From Bradyrhizobium cajani (GTDB lineage: Bacteria > Pseudomonadota > Alphaproteobacteria > Rhizobiales > Xanthobacteraceae): a stretch of 36,523 nucleotides of DNA. The DNA is taken from positions 1 through 36,523 of the forward strand of contig NZ_WQNE01000055.1 in assembly GCF_009759665.1 (NCBI RefSeq), written 5' to 3'. Position 1 is the first letter of the stretch, and each line of letters begins with the position of its first letter. Of this stretch, positions 23,490 through 31,879 are shown in pieces. Position numbers and translations under genes: made by a program. The notes under the pieces are model-generated. The model was not told the DNA's origin and searched no databases. It saw only the letters and a list, made by a program, of their open reading frames with translations.

Positions 23490-24430
23490 GCGCCCCCTAC
23501 CATCGGAGCAAGCGCCCGGAACACGACCTCGGCCAGCAAGGTCGCAAACAGCGCGAACAGATAAAGGATCGAGAAGGCAAACAGCTTGCGGGTCGCGCGC
23601 AGCGACTGGCTGCGCTCGCGGCGCATATAGACGTTGATCGCGAGCACCAGCATGCCGGCGCCGAGGATCAGCGAGACCACGCCGTAGACCGCGTCGAAAT
23701 AGCCGAGCGCCCAGGGCGCGGCGGCGACCGCGATCAGCACGATGGTGTAGAGCAGGATCTGAAGGCGCGTCGCGTCGGGACCAGCGACGTTGGGCAACAT
23801 CGGAATGCCGGCACGCGCATAGTCGTCGGAGCGGAACAGCGCCAGCGCCCAGAAGTGCGGCGGGGTCCAGAAGAAGATGATGGCGAACAGCAGCAGCGGC
23901 TCGACATCGACCGTGCCGGTCACCGCGGCCCAGGCCACCACCGGCGGCAGCGCGCCGGCGGCGCCGCCGATCACGATGTTCTGCGCGGTCCAGCGCTTCA
24001 GGAGAAGCGTGTAGATCACGACGTAGAAGAAGATGGTGAAGGCGAGCAGCGCGCCCGCGATCCAGTTGACGAGGATGCCGAGCGTCATCACCGAGAAGAA
24101 GGCGAGCGTCGTGCCGAACGCCATCGCCTCGGGACGGGTGATGCGGCCGCGCGGGATCGGCCGGTTCGCCGTGCGCGACATCTTGGCGTCGATGTCGCCT
24201 TCGAGCGCCATGTTGAGCGCGCCGGAGGCGCCTGCACCGACGGCGATGCAGAGCAGCGAGGTGATCGCCAGCACCCAGTGGAAATGCCCGGGCGCCATCG
24301 CCATCCCGACCAGCGCGGTGAAGACCACCAGCGACATCACCCGCGGCTTGAGCAGCGCGATGTAATCGCCGACCTCCGCTTCGGAGATGCGGGGATTGAT
24401 GTCGATGGCGTTGTGGTCGAGGACGGACAC
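23486..24430 (-). CDS. ctaB: Protoheme IX farnesyltransferase (heme O synthase)
   Basis: A 314-residue UbiA-family enzyme that adds a farnesyl group to protoheme to make heme O, precursor of heme A. About nine membrane spans are visible. The two prenyl-binding acidic motifs are GALNMALEGDIDAKMSRT (with NxxxDxxxD-like spacing) and YARAGIPMLP with the preceding DDYARAG. The start is GTG at 24428-24430, with no strong SD. It overlaps coxF by ATGA. It lies 61 bases after ctaD, with a hairpin between. Confidence 0.95.
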   Translation of the reverse strand: MSVLDHNAIDINPRISEAEVGDYIALLKPRVMSLVVFTALVGMAMAPGHFHWVLAITSLLCIAVGAGASGALNMALEGDIDAKMSRTANRPIPRGRITRPEAMAFGTTLAFFSVMTLGILVNWIAGALLAFTIFFYVVIYTLLLKRWTAQNIVIGGAAGALPPVVAWAAVTGTVDVEPLLLFAIIFFWTPPHFWALALFRSDDYARAGIPMLPNVAGPDATRLQILLYTIVLIAVAAAPWALGYFDAVYGVVSLILGAGMLVLAINVYMRRERSQSLRATRKLFAFSILYLFALFATLLAEVVFRALAPMVGGA

Positions 24431-24456
24431 TTAATTCAACTCGCTTCGTTACGGAG

Positions 24457-24483
24457 CCGCGGCGCCCGTCACGGGCGCCGCGG
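24457..24483 (-). other. Hairpin between ctaD and ctaB
   Basis: CCGCGGCGCCCGT / ACGGGCGCCGCGG are 13-bp complementary arms with a one-base centre. There is no U-run, so it is more likely an RNA stability or partial-termination element that keeps subunit I mRNA in excess of the assembly genes. Confidence 0.55.
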
Positions 24484-24491
24484 ATTATGGC

Positions 24492-26117
24492 TTACTGCAC
24501 GCGGGGCAGCACTTCGAACTGGTGGAAGGGCGGCGGCGAGGGCAACGTCCACTCCAGCGTGGTCGCACCCGCACCCCACGGATTGTCGCCGGCCGGCACC
24601 TTCTTCATGAAGGCGTCAATCACGCAGTAGAGGAAGATCAGGACGCCGAAGCCGGAGATGTAGGAGCCGAGCGAGGAGACCAGGTTCCAGCCCGCGAACG
24701 CGTCGGGATAATCGACATAGCGGCGCGGCATGCCCGACAGGCCGAGGAAGTGCTGCGGGAAGAACACCAGGTTGACGCCGATGAAGGTGACCCAGAAGTG
24801 CGCCTTCGCCAGCGTCTCGTTGTACATGTAGCCCGACATCTTCGGGAACCAGTAGTACCAGCCGGCAAAGATCCCGAATACCGCGCCGAGCGAGAGCACG
24901 TAGTGGAAGTGCGCGACGACGTAGTAGGTCTCCTGGAGCACACGGTCGACGCCGGCGTTCGCCAGCACGACGCCGGTGACGCCACCGACCGTGAACAGGA
25001 AGATGAATCCCACCGCCCAGATCATCGGCGCACGGAACTCGATCGAGCCGCCCCACATCGTGGCGATCCACGAGAAGATCTTCACGCCGGTCGGGACCGC
25101 GATGACCATCGTGGCCGCGACGAAATAGGCCTGCGTCGCCGAGGACATGCCGACCGTGTACATGTGGTGCGCCCACACCACGAAGCCGATGCCGCCGATC
25201 GCGACCATGGCGTAGGCCATGCCGAGATATCCGAACACGGGCTTGCGCGAGAAGGTCGAGACAATCTGGCTGATCATGCCGAAGGCGGGCAGGATCAGGA
25301 TGTACACCTCGGGGTGACCGAAGAACCAGAACAGGTGCTGGAACAGCACGGGGTCGCCGCCGCCGTCGGGCGCGAAGAACGTCGTGCCGAAATTGCGGTC
25401 GGTGAGCAGCATGGTGATCGCGCCGGCGAGGACCGGCAGCGACAGCAGCAGCAGGAACACCGTCACCAGGATCGACCACACGAACAGCGGCATCTTGTGC
25501 AGGGTCATGCCCGGCGCGCGCATGTTGAAGATCGTCGTGATGAAGTTGATGGCGCCGAGGATCGACGAGGCGCCCGCCAGATGCAGCGACAGGATCGCGA
25601 AGTCGACGGCCGGGCCCGGATGACCGGAGCTCGACAGCGGCACGTACATGGTCCAGCCGGCGCCGACGCCGTTGGCGCCCGGCTCGCCCTCGACGAAGGT
25701 CGACATCAGGAGCAGCGCGAAGGAGGCCGGCAGCAGCCAGAACGAGATGTTGTTCATGCGCGGGAACGCCATGTCGGGCGCGCCGATCATCAGCGGCACG
25801 AACCAGTTGCCGAACCCGCCGATCATCGCGGGCATGACCATGAAGAAGATCATGATCAGGCCGTGAGAGGTCACGAACACGTTATAGGTGTGCGTCTCGT
25901 GGAAGATCTGCACGCCGGGATACATCAGCTCGGCCCGGATCGCGATCGACATCGCGGCGCCGATGACGCCGGCGATGACCGCGAAGATCAGGTACATCGT
26001 GCCGATGTCCTTGTGGTTGGTCGAATAGACGTAGCGCCGCCATCCGGTCGGATGGGCGTGCTCGTCGTGCCCGTGGTCTTGCGCGTGATCGCCGTGTGCC
26101 GCTGCGCTCGTTGCCAT
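24492..26117 (-). CDS. ctaD: Cytochrome c oxidase subunit I (aa3 type)
   Basis: A 541-residue catalytic subunit (CoxA) of the proton-pumping terminal oxidase. Heme a ligand H85 (VTSHGLIM), the CuB ligand H268 cross-linked to Y272 with E270 (GHPEVYILIL), CuB ligands H317-H318 (WAHHMYTVG) and heme ligands in VAHFHYVLS are all present. It is therefore an A1-type heme-copper oxidase. The histidine-rich N-terminus (HGDHAQDHGHDEHAH) is lineage-specific. The ATG at 26117 follows AGGA by seven bases; an in-frame TTG at 26123 is unlikely. It is the second gene of the cluster, 89 bases after ctaC. Confidence 0.98.
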   Translation of the reverse strand: MATSAAAHGDHAQDHGHDEHAHPTGWRRYVYSTNHKDIGTMYLIFAVIAGVIGAAMSIAIRAELMYPGVQIFHETHTYNVFVTSHGLIMIFFMVMPAMIGGFGNWFVPLMIGAPDMAFPRMNNISFWLLPASFALLLMSTFVEGEPGANGVGAGWTMYVPLSSSGHPGPAVDFAILSLHLAGASSILGAINFITTIFNMRAPGMTLHKMPLFVWSILVTVFLLLLSLPVLAGAITMLLTDRNFGTTFFAPDGGGDPVLFQHLFWFFGHPEVYILILPAFGMISQIVSTFSRKPVFGYLGMAYAMVAIGGIGFVVWAHHMYTVGMSSATQAYFVAATMVIAVPTGVKIFSWIATMWGGSIEFRAPMIWAVGFIFLFTVGGVTGVVLANAGVDRVLQETYYVVAHFHYVLSLGAVFGIFAGWYYWFPKMSGYMYNETLAKAHFWVTFIGVNLVFFPQHFLGLSGMPRRYVDYPDAFAGWNLVSSLGSYISGFGVLIFLYCVIDAFMKKVPAGDNPWGAGATTLEWTLPSPPPFHQFEVLPRVQ

Positions 26118-26206
26118 TTTCAAATCCTGCCTTGCGTCCCGTTCGGACCTGATGCGGTCCCGCCCTTCATGTCGCTTTCACAGTCCCTCGAGCCGTCGCC
26201 CGGCGC

Positions 26207-27061
26207 TTACTGCGTCGGGCCGGCCGCGGAGGCGTAGGTGCTGGTGCCGCCGCTCGCAAATTTCTTCTTCGCCGCCTCGACCCAGGAGGCGAACTCCTGG
26301 TCGTCCACCACGCGGATCGCGATCGGCATGAAGGCATGATCCTTGCCGCATAGTTCCGAGCACTGGCCGTAATACATGCCGGTCTTGGTGGCCTTGAACC
26401 AGGTCTCGTTCAGGCGGCCCGGGATGGCGTCGATCTTGACGCCGAAAGCCGGCAGCGCGAAGGCGTGGATGACGTCGGCGCCGGTGACCTGGACCCGGAT
26501 CACCTTGTTGACCGGCACCACCATCTCGTTGTCGACGCCGAGCAGGCGGGGCTGCTTGTCCTGGGCCATCAGCGAGTCGAACTCGAACTTGCCGTTATCC
26601 GGATAGGCATAGGACCAGTACCACTGCTTGCCCGTCGCCTTGACGGTCAGATCTGCCTTCGGAATGTCGAGCTGGAGGAACAGGAGCCGGAACGACGGCA
26701 CCGCGATGCCCACCAGAATCAGCACCGGAACCAGGGTCCACACCACCTCGATCAACGTGTTGTGGGTGGTGCGCGACGGCACCGGATTGGCCTTCGCATT
26801 GAACCTGATGACCACGATCACCAGCAGCGCCAGGACGAACAGCGTGATCAGGGTGATCAGCACGAACAGGAAGTTGTGGAACCAGACGATGTTGTCCATC
26901 ACCGGCGAGCCGGATTGCTGGAGCGTCCACTCCCACGGCGCCGGTTGCCCGAGCTCGGCGAATGCCACGCCGCCCGTCGCCAGCGTCATGCCAGCCGCCA
27001 CCACGGCGATGGTGGCCATTCCCAGCAAATGCCGGCCCACCCGACCCATCGACATCCTCAT
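26207..27061 (-). CDS. ctaC: Cytochrome c oxidase subunit II
   Basis: A 284-residue subunit (CoxB) that receives electrons from cytochrome c at its CuA site. A signal peptide (about 1-36) and two spans (about 62-86 and 105-127) anchor a periplasmic cupredoxin domain. All CuA ligands are present: H199, C234, E236, C238, H242 and M245 (CSELCGKDHAFMP). The aromatic electron-entry patch is KQWYWSYAYPD. GGGGAG lies about 10 bases before the first ATG. It is first in the cluster, with a long upstream region carrying regulatory candidates. Confidence 0.97.
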   Translation of the reverse strand: MRMSMGRVGRHLLGMATIAVVAAGMTLATGGVAFAELGQPAPWEWTLQQSGSPVMDNIVWFHNFLFVLITLITLFVLALLVIVVIRFNAKANPVPSRTTHNTLIEVVWTLVPVLILVGIAVPSFRLLFLQLDIPKADLTVKATGKQWYWSYAYPDNGKFEFDSLMAQDKQPRLLGVDNEMVVPVNKVIRVQVTGADVIHAFALPAFGVKIDAIPGRLNETWFKATKTGMYYGQCSELCGKDHAFMPIAIRVVDDQEFASWVEAAKKKFASGGTSTYASAAGPTQ

Positions 27062-27106
27062 GCCGTTCGCGCTCCCCTTACGAAATCACCCCGAGTGCGC
27101 TCCCCT

Positions 27107-27119
27107 GTTTCCGGGAAAC
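27107..27119. promoter_or_regulatory. Palindrome just upstream of ctaC
   Basis: GTTTCC-G-GGAAAC is a perfect 13-base palindrome 46 bases before the ctaC start, close enough to act as an operator or to overlap the promoter. Confidence 0.4.
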
Positions 27120-27226
27120 GCTTATTCGATCCGCCCGTCTGACAAACCGCCACGCAAGAATACCTCTAAGAGGGATTGGGGCCAGATCGCTAGAACGCCG
27201 AAATCAAGCCTCTCAAACCATAATTC

Positions 27227-27240
27227 TTGATCTATCGCAA
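27227..27240. promoter_or_regulatory. FixK/FNR-like box upstream of the cox cluster
   Basis: TTGCGATAGATCAA (minus strand) matches the FixK2-type consensus TTG(A/C)-N6-(T/G)CAA and eight of ten positions of the FNR box. It lies 166 bases upstream of ctaC and 270 before the divergent IalB gene. The whole 27062-27509 region (448 bases) is free of genes and must hold both promoters. Confidence 0.4.
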
Positions 27241-27509
27241 TGCAGTCTTGGGCCTCATCTGCCAGGCATCACCCGCAAGATATTTCCTAGTAACATCAGA
27301 CAAAAATACCGTTTCCCGGTATGCTGCGGCTTGACAGCGGAATTGCCCGCGGTAGGCACTGGCAGACAGCCGCGCAGGAACCTGATTCGTGCGGGCAATG
27401 GCGGTGCGCGGCGGCGCGGAATTTGCTTGGGAATTGCCTTCAAGACGCCGTCATTCCCGTATCAGTCCGCCAGGCGCGAGCGACCCAGGCGAGCAGAGGG
27501 ACCGACCCG

Positions 27510-28043
27510 ATGGGGTTTTCGAGATGGATGGCAAGGCAGGCTGACGGCCTCACGATGCTGGCCGCCGTGCTGGCGGCCGCCGTCGTCGTGGCACTGCCCG
27601 GCCTTGCCCATGCGCAGGGCGCGGTGCGCTCCGTTCATGGCGACTGGCAGATCCGCTGCGACACCCCGCCGGGCGCCCAGACCGAGCAATGCGCCCTGAT
27701 CCAGAGCGTCGTGGCCGAAGACCGCTCCAATGCCGGTCTGACCGTGATCGTGCTCAAAACCGCCGACCAGAAGAGCCGCCTGATGCGGGTGGTCGCGCCG
27801 CTCGGCGTTCTCCTGCCCTCCGGCCTCGGCCTCAAGCTCGACAATCAGGACGTCGGCCGCGCCGGCTTCGTCCGCTGCCTGCCCAATGGCTGCGTCGCCG
27901 AGGTCGTGATGGACGACAAGCTGCTCGGCCAGCTCCGCAACGCCAAGACCGCGACCTTCATCATCTTCGAGACCCCGGAAGAAGGCATCGGCTTCCCGCT
28001 CAGCCTCAATGGCCTCGGCGAGGGCTACGACAAGCTGCCGTAG
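27510..28043 (+). CDS. IalB-family (invasion-associated locus B) periplasmic protein
   Basis: A 177-residue secreted protein. A signal peptide (about 1-35, ending AHAQG) is followed by the IalB domain: GDWQIRCDTPPG near residues 44-55, four cysteines in two pairs (C50, C61, C123, C128), and VVAPLGVLLPSGLGLKLD. The family is named for Bartonella but is widespread and mostly uncharacterised in free-living Rhizobiales. AGAGGGA lies eight bases before the ATG at 27510. It is divergent from ctaC and convergent with the DUF5615 remnant, 15 bases away. Confidence 0.88.
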   Translation: MGFSRWMARQADGLTMLAAVLAAAVVVALPGLAHAQGAVRSVHGDWQIRCDTPPGAQTEQCALIQSVVAEDRSNAGLTVIVLKTADQKSRLMRVVAPLGVLLPSGLGLKLDNQDVGRAGFVRCLPNGCVAEVVMDDKLLGQLRNAKTATFIIFETPEEGIGFPLSLNGLGEGYDKLP

Positions 28044-28058
28044 GGTTGTTACGCCGGC

Positions 28059-28244
28059 CTAGTAGATCTCAAGGCATACCGTGCCGTCATCGCCCTCGAA
28101 GGACTGAATCGTCTCTGCGTGTCGGCGAAGCAGGTCCGCAACTTCGGATAGCCCGTGAGCCCGAACGTGACTGGACTCCGGAAATAGGTCGGCAACGATC
28201 TGGCAAAGCTTGAAGCTGAGATTCTGATCGAACAGCAGCCTCAT
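28059..28244 (-). pseudogene. DUF5615 PIN-like toxin, internally deleted
   Basis: A 61-residue frame that begins like DUF5615 (MRLLFDQNLSFKLCQIVADLFPES...VRAHGLSEVAD) and then jumps to what looks like the family C-terminus (LLRRHAETIQSFEGDDGTVCLEI). Members are usually about 110-120 residues. The missing middle, about 45-50 residues, normally carries the KDxDF acidic residue and the WLR.GN segment of the PIN-like active site. The deletion is in frame and the junction is near residue 37. Only the first aspartate (D6) remains. It overlaps the DUF433 gene by ATGA. It is probably inactive as a nuclease. Confidence 0.7.
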
Positions 28245-28465
28245 ATCGGCGCGGTCACCAATCGCCTCTCGCGGTCGGCGGCATAGGCGAGGCAAGCGCG
28301 GATATCGTCCTCGGTCAGTTCGAGGAAGTCATCGAGGATCTGAGCGTGGGTCTGGCCGGCGGCCAGCCAGCCGAGCACATCTGCCACAGCGATCCGCATG
28401 TGACGGATGCACGGTCGCCCTCCACGCTTGCCGGGCTCAATCGAGATGATGTCTCGGTAATCCAT
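28241..28465 (-). CDS. DUF433 family antitoxin-like protein
   Basis: A 74-residue protein with the DUF433 signature: DYRDIISIEPGKRGGRPCIRHMRI, a VADVLGWLAAG helix, and FLELTEDDIRACLAYAADRE, the pattern of a small helix-turn-helix. DUF433 proteins are usually encoded directly before DUF5615 toxins and are thought to be their antitoxins and autoregulators. It overlaps the truncated toxin by ATGA (28241-28244). I prefer the ATG at 28465; an in-frame GTG at 28471 is also possible and no SD settles it. Confidence 0.85.
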   Translation of the reverse strand: MDYRDIISIEPGKRGGRPCIRHMRIAVADVLGWLAAGQTHAQILDDFLELTEDDIRACLAYAADRERRLVTAPI

Positions 28466-28617
28466 GGACACAAGATAGCATCGATCCGCACTGGATGCAG
28501 CATCGGCATCGACGCCTCATCTAATCCTATCGTTTCCGTAATGTGACGGCCCGCCCCCTCGCGGAACCGTTCCGAAACCATTATCTTGCCCCACATCTTC
28601 CGATAATGGACGGACGC

Positions 28618-30045
28618 ATGACCAACCCTGCCACAACCTCCCTGCTCGACCGCGCCAATCTCGATCGCGACCAGGTTCGCAACGAGGTCGCGCGCGGGCT
28701 CGCCGGTGCCGATGACGGTGAGCTGTTCCTGGAATACAGCCAGACCGAAGCGCTGATGTTCGACAATGGGCGGCTGAAGCAGGCGACCTACGACACCTCG
28801 CAGGGCTTTGGCCTGCGCGCCGTCAAGGACGACGCGGTCGGCTATGCGCATTCTTCCGACGTGTCGCTGCCGGCGCTGATTCGCGCCGCCGATGCCGTCG
28901 CGGCGGTGCGCGGCGGCTACTCCGGCAGCTTTGCGGCGCCGCCCCCGCGCACCAATGTGCGGCTCTATGGCGACGACAATCCGCTGGATGCGCCGGGCTT
29001 CGAGACCAAGGTCAAGCTGCTCGCCGAGATCGACGCCTATCTGCGCGACAAGGATCCGCGGGTGCGGCAGGTCAGCGTTAGCCTCGGCGCGACCTGGCAG
29101 GTCGTGGAGATCCTGCGGCCCGACGGCGAGAGCTATCGCGACATCCGCCCGCTCGTGCGCGTCAACGTATCCGTCGTCGCCGGCCAGGGCGACCGTCAGG
29201 AGAGCGGCAGCAAGGGCTATGGCGGCCGCGCCGGCTATGCCGAATTCATCGAGAGCAAGAACTGGCGCGAGGCCGCCGACGGCGCGCTGCGTGAGGCCCT
29301 CGTCAATCTGGAATCGATTCCCGCCCCCGCCGGCGAGATGGACGTCGTGCTGGGCGCCGGCTGGCCCGGCGTGATGCTGCATGAAGCCGTCGGCCACGGC
29401 CTCGAAGGCGACTTCAACCGCAAGAAGACCTCGGCGTTCGCCGGCCTGATGGGCCAGCAGGTCGCGGCCAAGGGCGTCACCGTCGTCGACGACGGCACGA
29501 TCGCCTCGCGCCGCGGCTCGCTCTCGATCGACGACGAGGGCACGCCGACCAACCGCACCGTGCTGATCGAGGACGGCATCCTGGTCGGCTACATGCAGGA
29601 CCGCCAGAACGCGCGCCTGATGAACATGAAGCCGACCGGCAACGGCCGCCGCCAGGGCTATGCCCATGTGCCGATGCCGCGCATGACCAACACCTACATG
29701 CTCGCGGGCGACCGCGATCCGGCCGAGATCCTCGCCTCCGTGAAGAACGGCGTCTTCGCCGCGAATTTCGGCGGCGGCCAGGTCGACATCACCTCGGGCA
29801 AGTACGTGTTCCAGTGCACCGAGGCCTACAAGATCGAGAACGGCAAGCTGGGCGCGCCGCTGAAGGGCGCCATGCTGATCGGCAACGGGCCGACCGACCT
29901 GCACCGCATCCGCATGATCGGCAACGATCTCGCGCTCGACACCGGCATCGGCACCTGCGGCAAGAACGGCCAGGGCGTGCCGGTCGGCGTCGGCCAGCCG
30001 TCGCTCCTGATGGAACGCATTACGGTAGGTGGAACGGGCGCATGA
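28618..30045 (+). CDS. tldD: TldD-family metallopeptidase
   Basis: A 475-residue protein of the TldD/PmbA family. TldD and TldE (PmbA) together form a protease that processes unfolded peptides such as microcin precursors and labile antitoxins. The zinc motif HExxxH is present as HEAVGHGLEGD (H255, E256, H260), marking the catalytic TldD rather than TldE. A distal cysteine motif (GTCGKNGQGVPVGVGQPS) is typical. The start at 28618 gives the usual N-terminus; an in-frame ATG at 28606 is possible. It overlaps lepB by ATGA. The partner tldE is not in the window. The 28466-28617 gap holds no visible promoter elements. Confidence 0.94.
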   Translation: MTNPATTSLLDRANLDRDQVRNEVARGLAGADDGELFLEYSQTEALMFDNGRLKQATYDTSQGFGLRAVKDDAVGYAHSSDVSLPALIRAADAVAAVRGGYSGSFAAPPPRTNVRLYGDDNPLDAPGFETKVKLLAEIDAYLRDKDPRVRQVSVSLGATWQVVEILRPDGESYRDIRPLVRVNVSVVAGQGDRQESGSKGYGGRAGYAEFIESKNWREAADGALREALVNLESIPAPAGEMDVVLGAGWPGVMLHEAVGHGLEGDFNRKKTSAFAGLMGQQVAAKGVTVVDDGTIASRRGSLSIDDEGTPTNRTVLIEDGILVGYMQDRQNARLMNMKPTGNGRRQGYAHVPMPRMTNTYMLAGDRDPAEILASVKNGVFAANFGGGQVDITSGKYVFQCTEAYKIENGKLGAPLKGAMLIGNGPTDLHRIRMIGNDLALDTGIGTCGKNGQGVPVGVGQPSLLMERITVGGTGA

Positions 30046-30821
30046 GTGCTGAAGACAAGGTAACCGTCACCACCAAGCGGAAGAGCAGCGGCTGGGGCGG
30101 CCAGCTGCTGCAGCTCGCCGGTATCGTCGCCGCCGTGTTCATCGCCAAGGGCGCGCTCGCCGAGCCGTTCTACGTGCCGTCGGGCTCGATGGAGCCGACG
30201 CTGCTGATCGGCGATGCGCTGCTGGCCTCGAAATTCCCCTATGGCTACGGCACCTCGTCGCTGCCGATCCAGATCAACCTGCCCGAAACCGGGCGCGTGT
30301 TCGCGGAGACGCCGAAGCTCGGCGACGTCGTGGTGTTCCGCTGGCCCGGTGACCGCTCGCAGGCCTGGGTCAAGCGTGTCGTCGGCCTGCCCGGCGACCG
30401 TATCCAGATGCGGCAGGGCCAGCTCTTCATCAACGACCGCCCTGCCGAGCTGAAGCCGGATGGCGTTGGCGCTGCTGAAGACGACAATGGCGGCCGCGAG
30501 CCCGCCTACCGCTATATCGAGACGCTGCCGAACGGCGTCTCGCACCTGATCTTCAAGATGCGCGACAACGGCCCGCTCGACAACACGCCGGAAGTGACGG
30601 TGCCGCCCGGCCATCTGTTCGTGCTCGGCGACAACCGCGACAACTCCGCCGACAGCCGCGTGCCGCTGCGCTCCGGCGGTGTCGGCCTGTTGCCGATCGA
30701 CAATCTGGTCGGCCGCGCCGATGCCGTGCTCGGCTCCTGGGATCTCGGCATCCGCGGCCAGCCGGTGTGGACATGGCTCTCCGGCTTCCGGCTCGCGCGG
30801 TTCTTCACCGCCGTGCATTGA
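30042..30821 (+). CDS. lepB: Signal peptidase I
   Basis: A 259-residue inner-membrane serine protease that removes signal peptides from exported proteins. One N-terminal span lies at about 21-40. The catalytic dyad is S49 (VPSGSMEPTL) and K111 (VKRVVGLPGD). The late box GDNRDNSADSR (about 195-205) is conserved. Length is normal for alphaproteobacteria. It overlaps the tldD stop as ATGA (30042-30045), an unusual partner since lepB often sits with rnc or era. Other signal peptidases may exist elsewhere in the genome. Confidence 0.94.
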   Translation: MSAEDKVTVTTKRKSSGWGGQLLQLAGIVAAVFIAKGALAEPFYVPSGSMEPTLLIGDALLASKFPYGYGTSSLPIQINLPETGRVFAETPKLGDVVVFRWPGDRSQAWVKRVVGLPGDRIQMRQGQLFINDRPAELKPDGVGAAEDDNGGREPAYRYIETLPNGVSHLIFKMRDNGPLDNTPEVTVPPGHLFVLGDNRDNSADSRVPLRSGGVGLLPIDNLVGRADAVLGSWDLGIRGQPVWTWLSGFRLARFFTAVH

Positions 30822-30828
30822 AGACGCT

Positions 30829-30925
30829 CCTCATGGTGAGGAGCGCGTCTTTGCGCGTCTCGAACCATGAGGCCCGCGGCCCATCCTTCGAGACGCCGCG
30901 CAAGAGCGCGGCCCTCAGGATGAGG
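30829..30925. repeat. Dispersed intergenic repeat after lepB
   Basis: This is the 'cctcatggtgaggagcgcg...cctcaggatgagg' element with inner pieces gcgtctcgaaccatgagg and cttcgagacgc. It is a common Bradyrhizobium intergenic unit able to form nested hairpins, and lies between lepB and the yjbR-like gene. Confidence 0.8.
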
Positions 30926-30946
30926 ACTTCAATTGCGGAGACGTAG

Positions 30947-31288
30947 ATGACCTTCGACGACGTCAGAAAATTTGCGCTGACGTGGCCGGAGGTCGAGGAC
31001 GGCACCTCCTACGGCACGCCTGCGCTGAAGGTGCGCAAGAAGATGCTGGCGCGTCTGAAGGAGGATGGCGACAGTCTCGTCGTGCCTGACGTGCCGATTG
31101 ACGAGCGCGCGATGCTGGTCGAGAGACAGCCGAGGATCTTCTACTTCACCGATCACTATGCCGACTATCCGATCGTGCTGATCCGCCTGTCGAAGGCGAA
31201 GCGCGCGACCGTCGAGCCGTTCCTGCGGCGACGCTGGCGCGGCCTCGCCTCGAAGGCGGCGCGCACCGCATTCGATGCTAGTGCGTGA
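30947..31288 (+). CDS. MmcQ/YjbR family protein
   Basis: A 113-residue protein of the YjbR/CyaY-like fold group. Typical segments are the start TFDDVRKFALTWPEVEDGTSYG, the central MLARLKEDGDSLVV, FYFTDHYADYPIVLIRL and the C-terminal RRRWRGLASK. Family members are often labelled DNA-binding from a structural likeness to the YjbR fold, without a defined role. GGAG lies 9-10 bases before the ATG. The next gene begins 0-12 bases after the stop, so the two are probably co-transcribed. Confidence 0.88.
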   Translation: MTFDDVRKFALTWPEVEDGTSYGTPALKVRKKMLARLKEDGDSLVVPDVPIDERAMLVERQPRIFYFTDHYADYPIVLIRLSKAKRATVEPFLRRRWRGLASKAARTAFDASA

Positions 31289-31300
31289 GTGATTGCGGCG

Positions 31301-31867
31301 ATGGATCGCGACCGCTTCCTCGCGCTGGCGCTGAACAACCCCATCAATGCTGCGATCATCGACGAACTGGCGCTGCTCGCGCTTCCCAACGCATGGCTGG
31401 TCTCGGGATGCCTGGTGCAGACGGCGTGGAACGTGCTCACGGGCCGCGCGATCGATCACGGCATCGCCGATTACGACGTGTTCTATTTCGACGCCGACAC
31501 GTCATGGGAGGCGGAGGATGCGGTGATCCGGGAGATGCAGGCGCGGCTCGGGCATCTCGGCGTCAAGATCGAGACCCGCAACCAGGCCCGCGTGCATCTG
31601 TGGTATCCCGGCAAGCACCGCCTGCCCTACCCGCAGCTCGCCTGCTCGACCGACGGCATCGACCGCTTCCTGACGCAGAACACGCAGGTCGGCGTCAGGC
31701 GCGCAGGCGATGGCTTTGAGGTCTACGCGCCGCGCGGCTTCGATGATATCGCAGGGTTGATCGCGCGGCCCAATCCGGGCCCGAATTTCTCGGCGGCAAG
31801 CTATGCGGCGAAGGCCGCGCGATGGAAGGCGCTGTGGCCGGAGCTCACGGTGATTCCGGCAGAGTGA
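31301..31867 (+). CDS. Nucleotidyltransferase-like protein (NTP_transf_6)
   Basis: A 188-residue protein of the NTP_transf_6 (DUF925) family. It carries the G-[AVL]-x-Q-T pattern as GCLVQTAWNVL (about 37-46) and the acidic strand YDVFYFDAD (D58-D65), in the positions of nucleotidyltransferase-fold metal sites. The catalytic activity of the family is not established. The start is ambiguous: ATG at 31301 (preferred) or GTG at 31289. It is likely in one transcript with the yjbR-like gene upstream and is convergent with a LysR gene 12 bases away. Confidence 0.85.
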   Translation: MDRDRFLALALNNPINAAIIDELALLALPNAWLVSGCLVQTAWNVLTGRAIDHGIADYDVFYFDADTSWEAEDAVIREMQARLGHLGVKIETRNQARVHLWYPGKHRLPYPQLACSTDGIDRFLTQNTQVGVRRAGDGFEVYAPRGFDDIAGLIARPNPGPNFSAASYAAKAARWKALWPELTVIPAE

Positions 31868-31879
31868 GTCGGCGCAGGA

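Noticed and set aside
28315..29904. A 529-codon minus-strand frame opposite tldD
   Set aside because: It is the antisense of tldD; no domain is recognisable.
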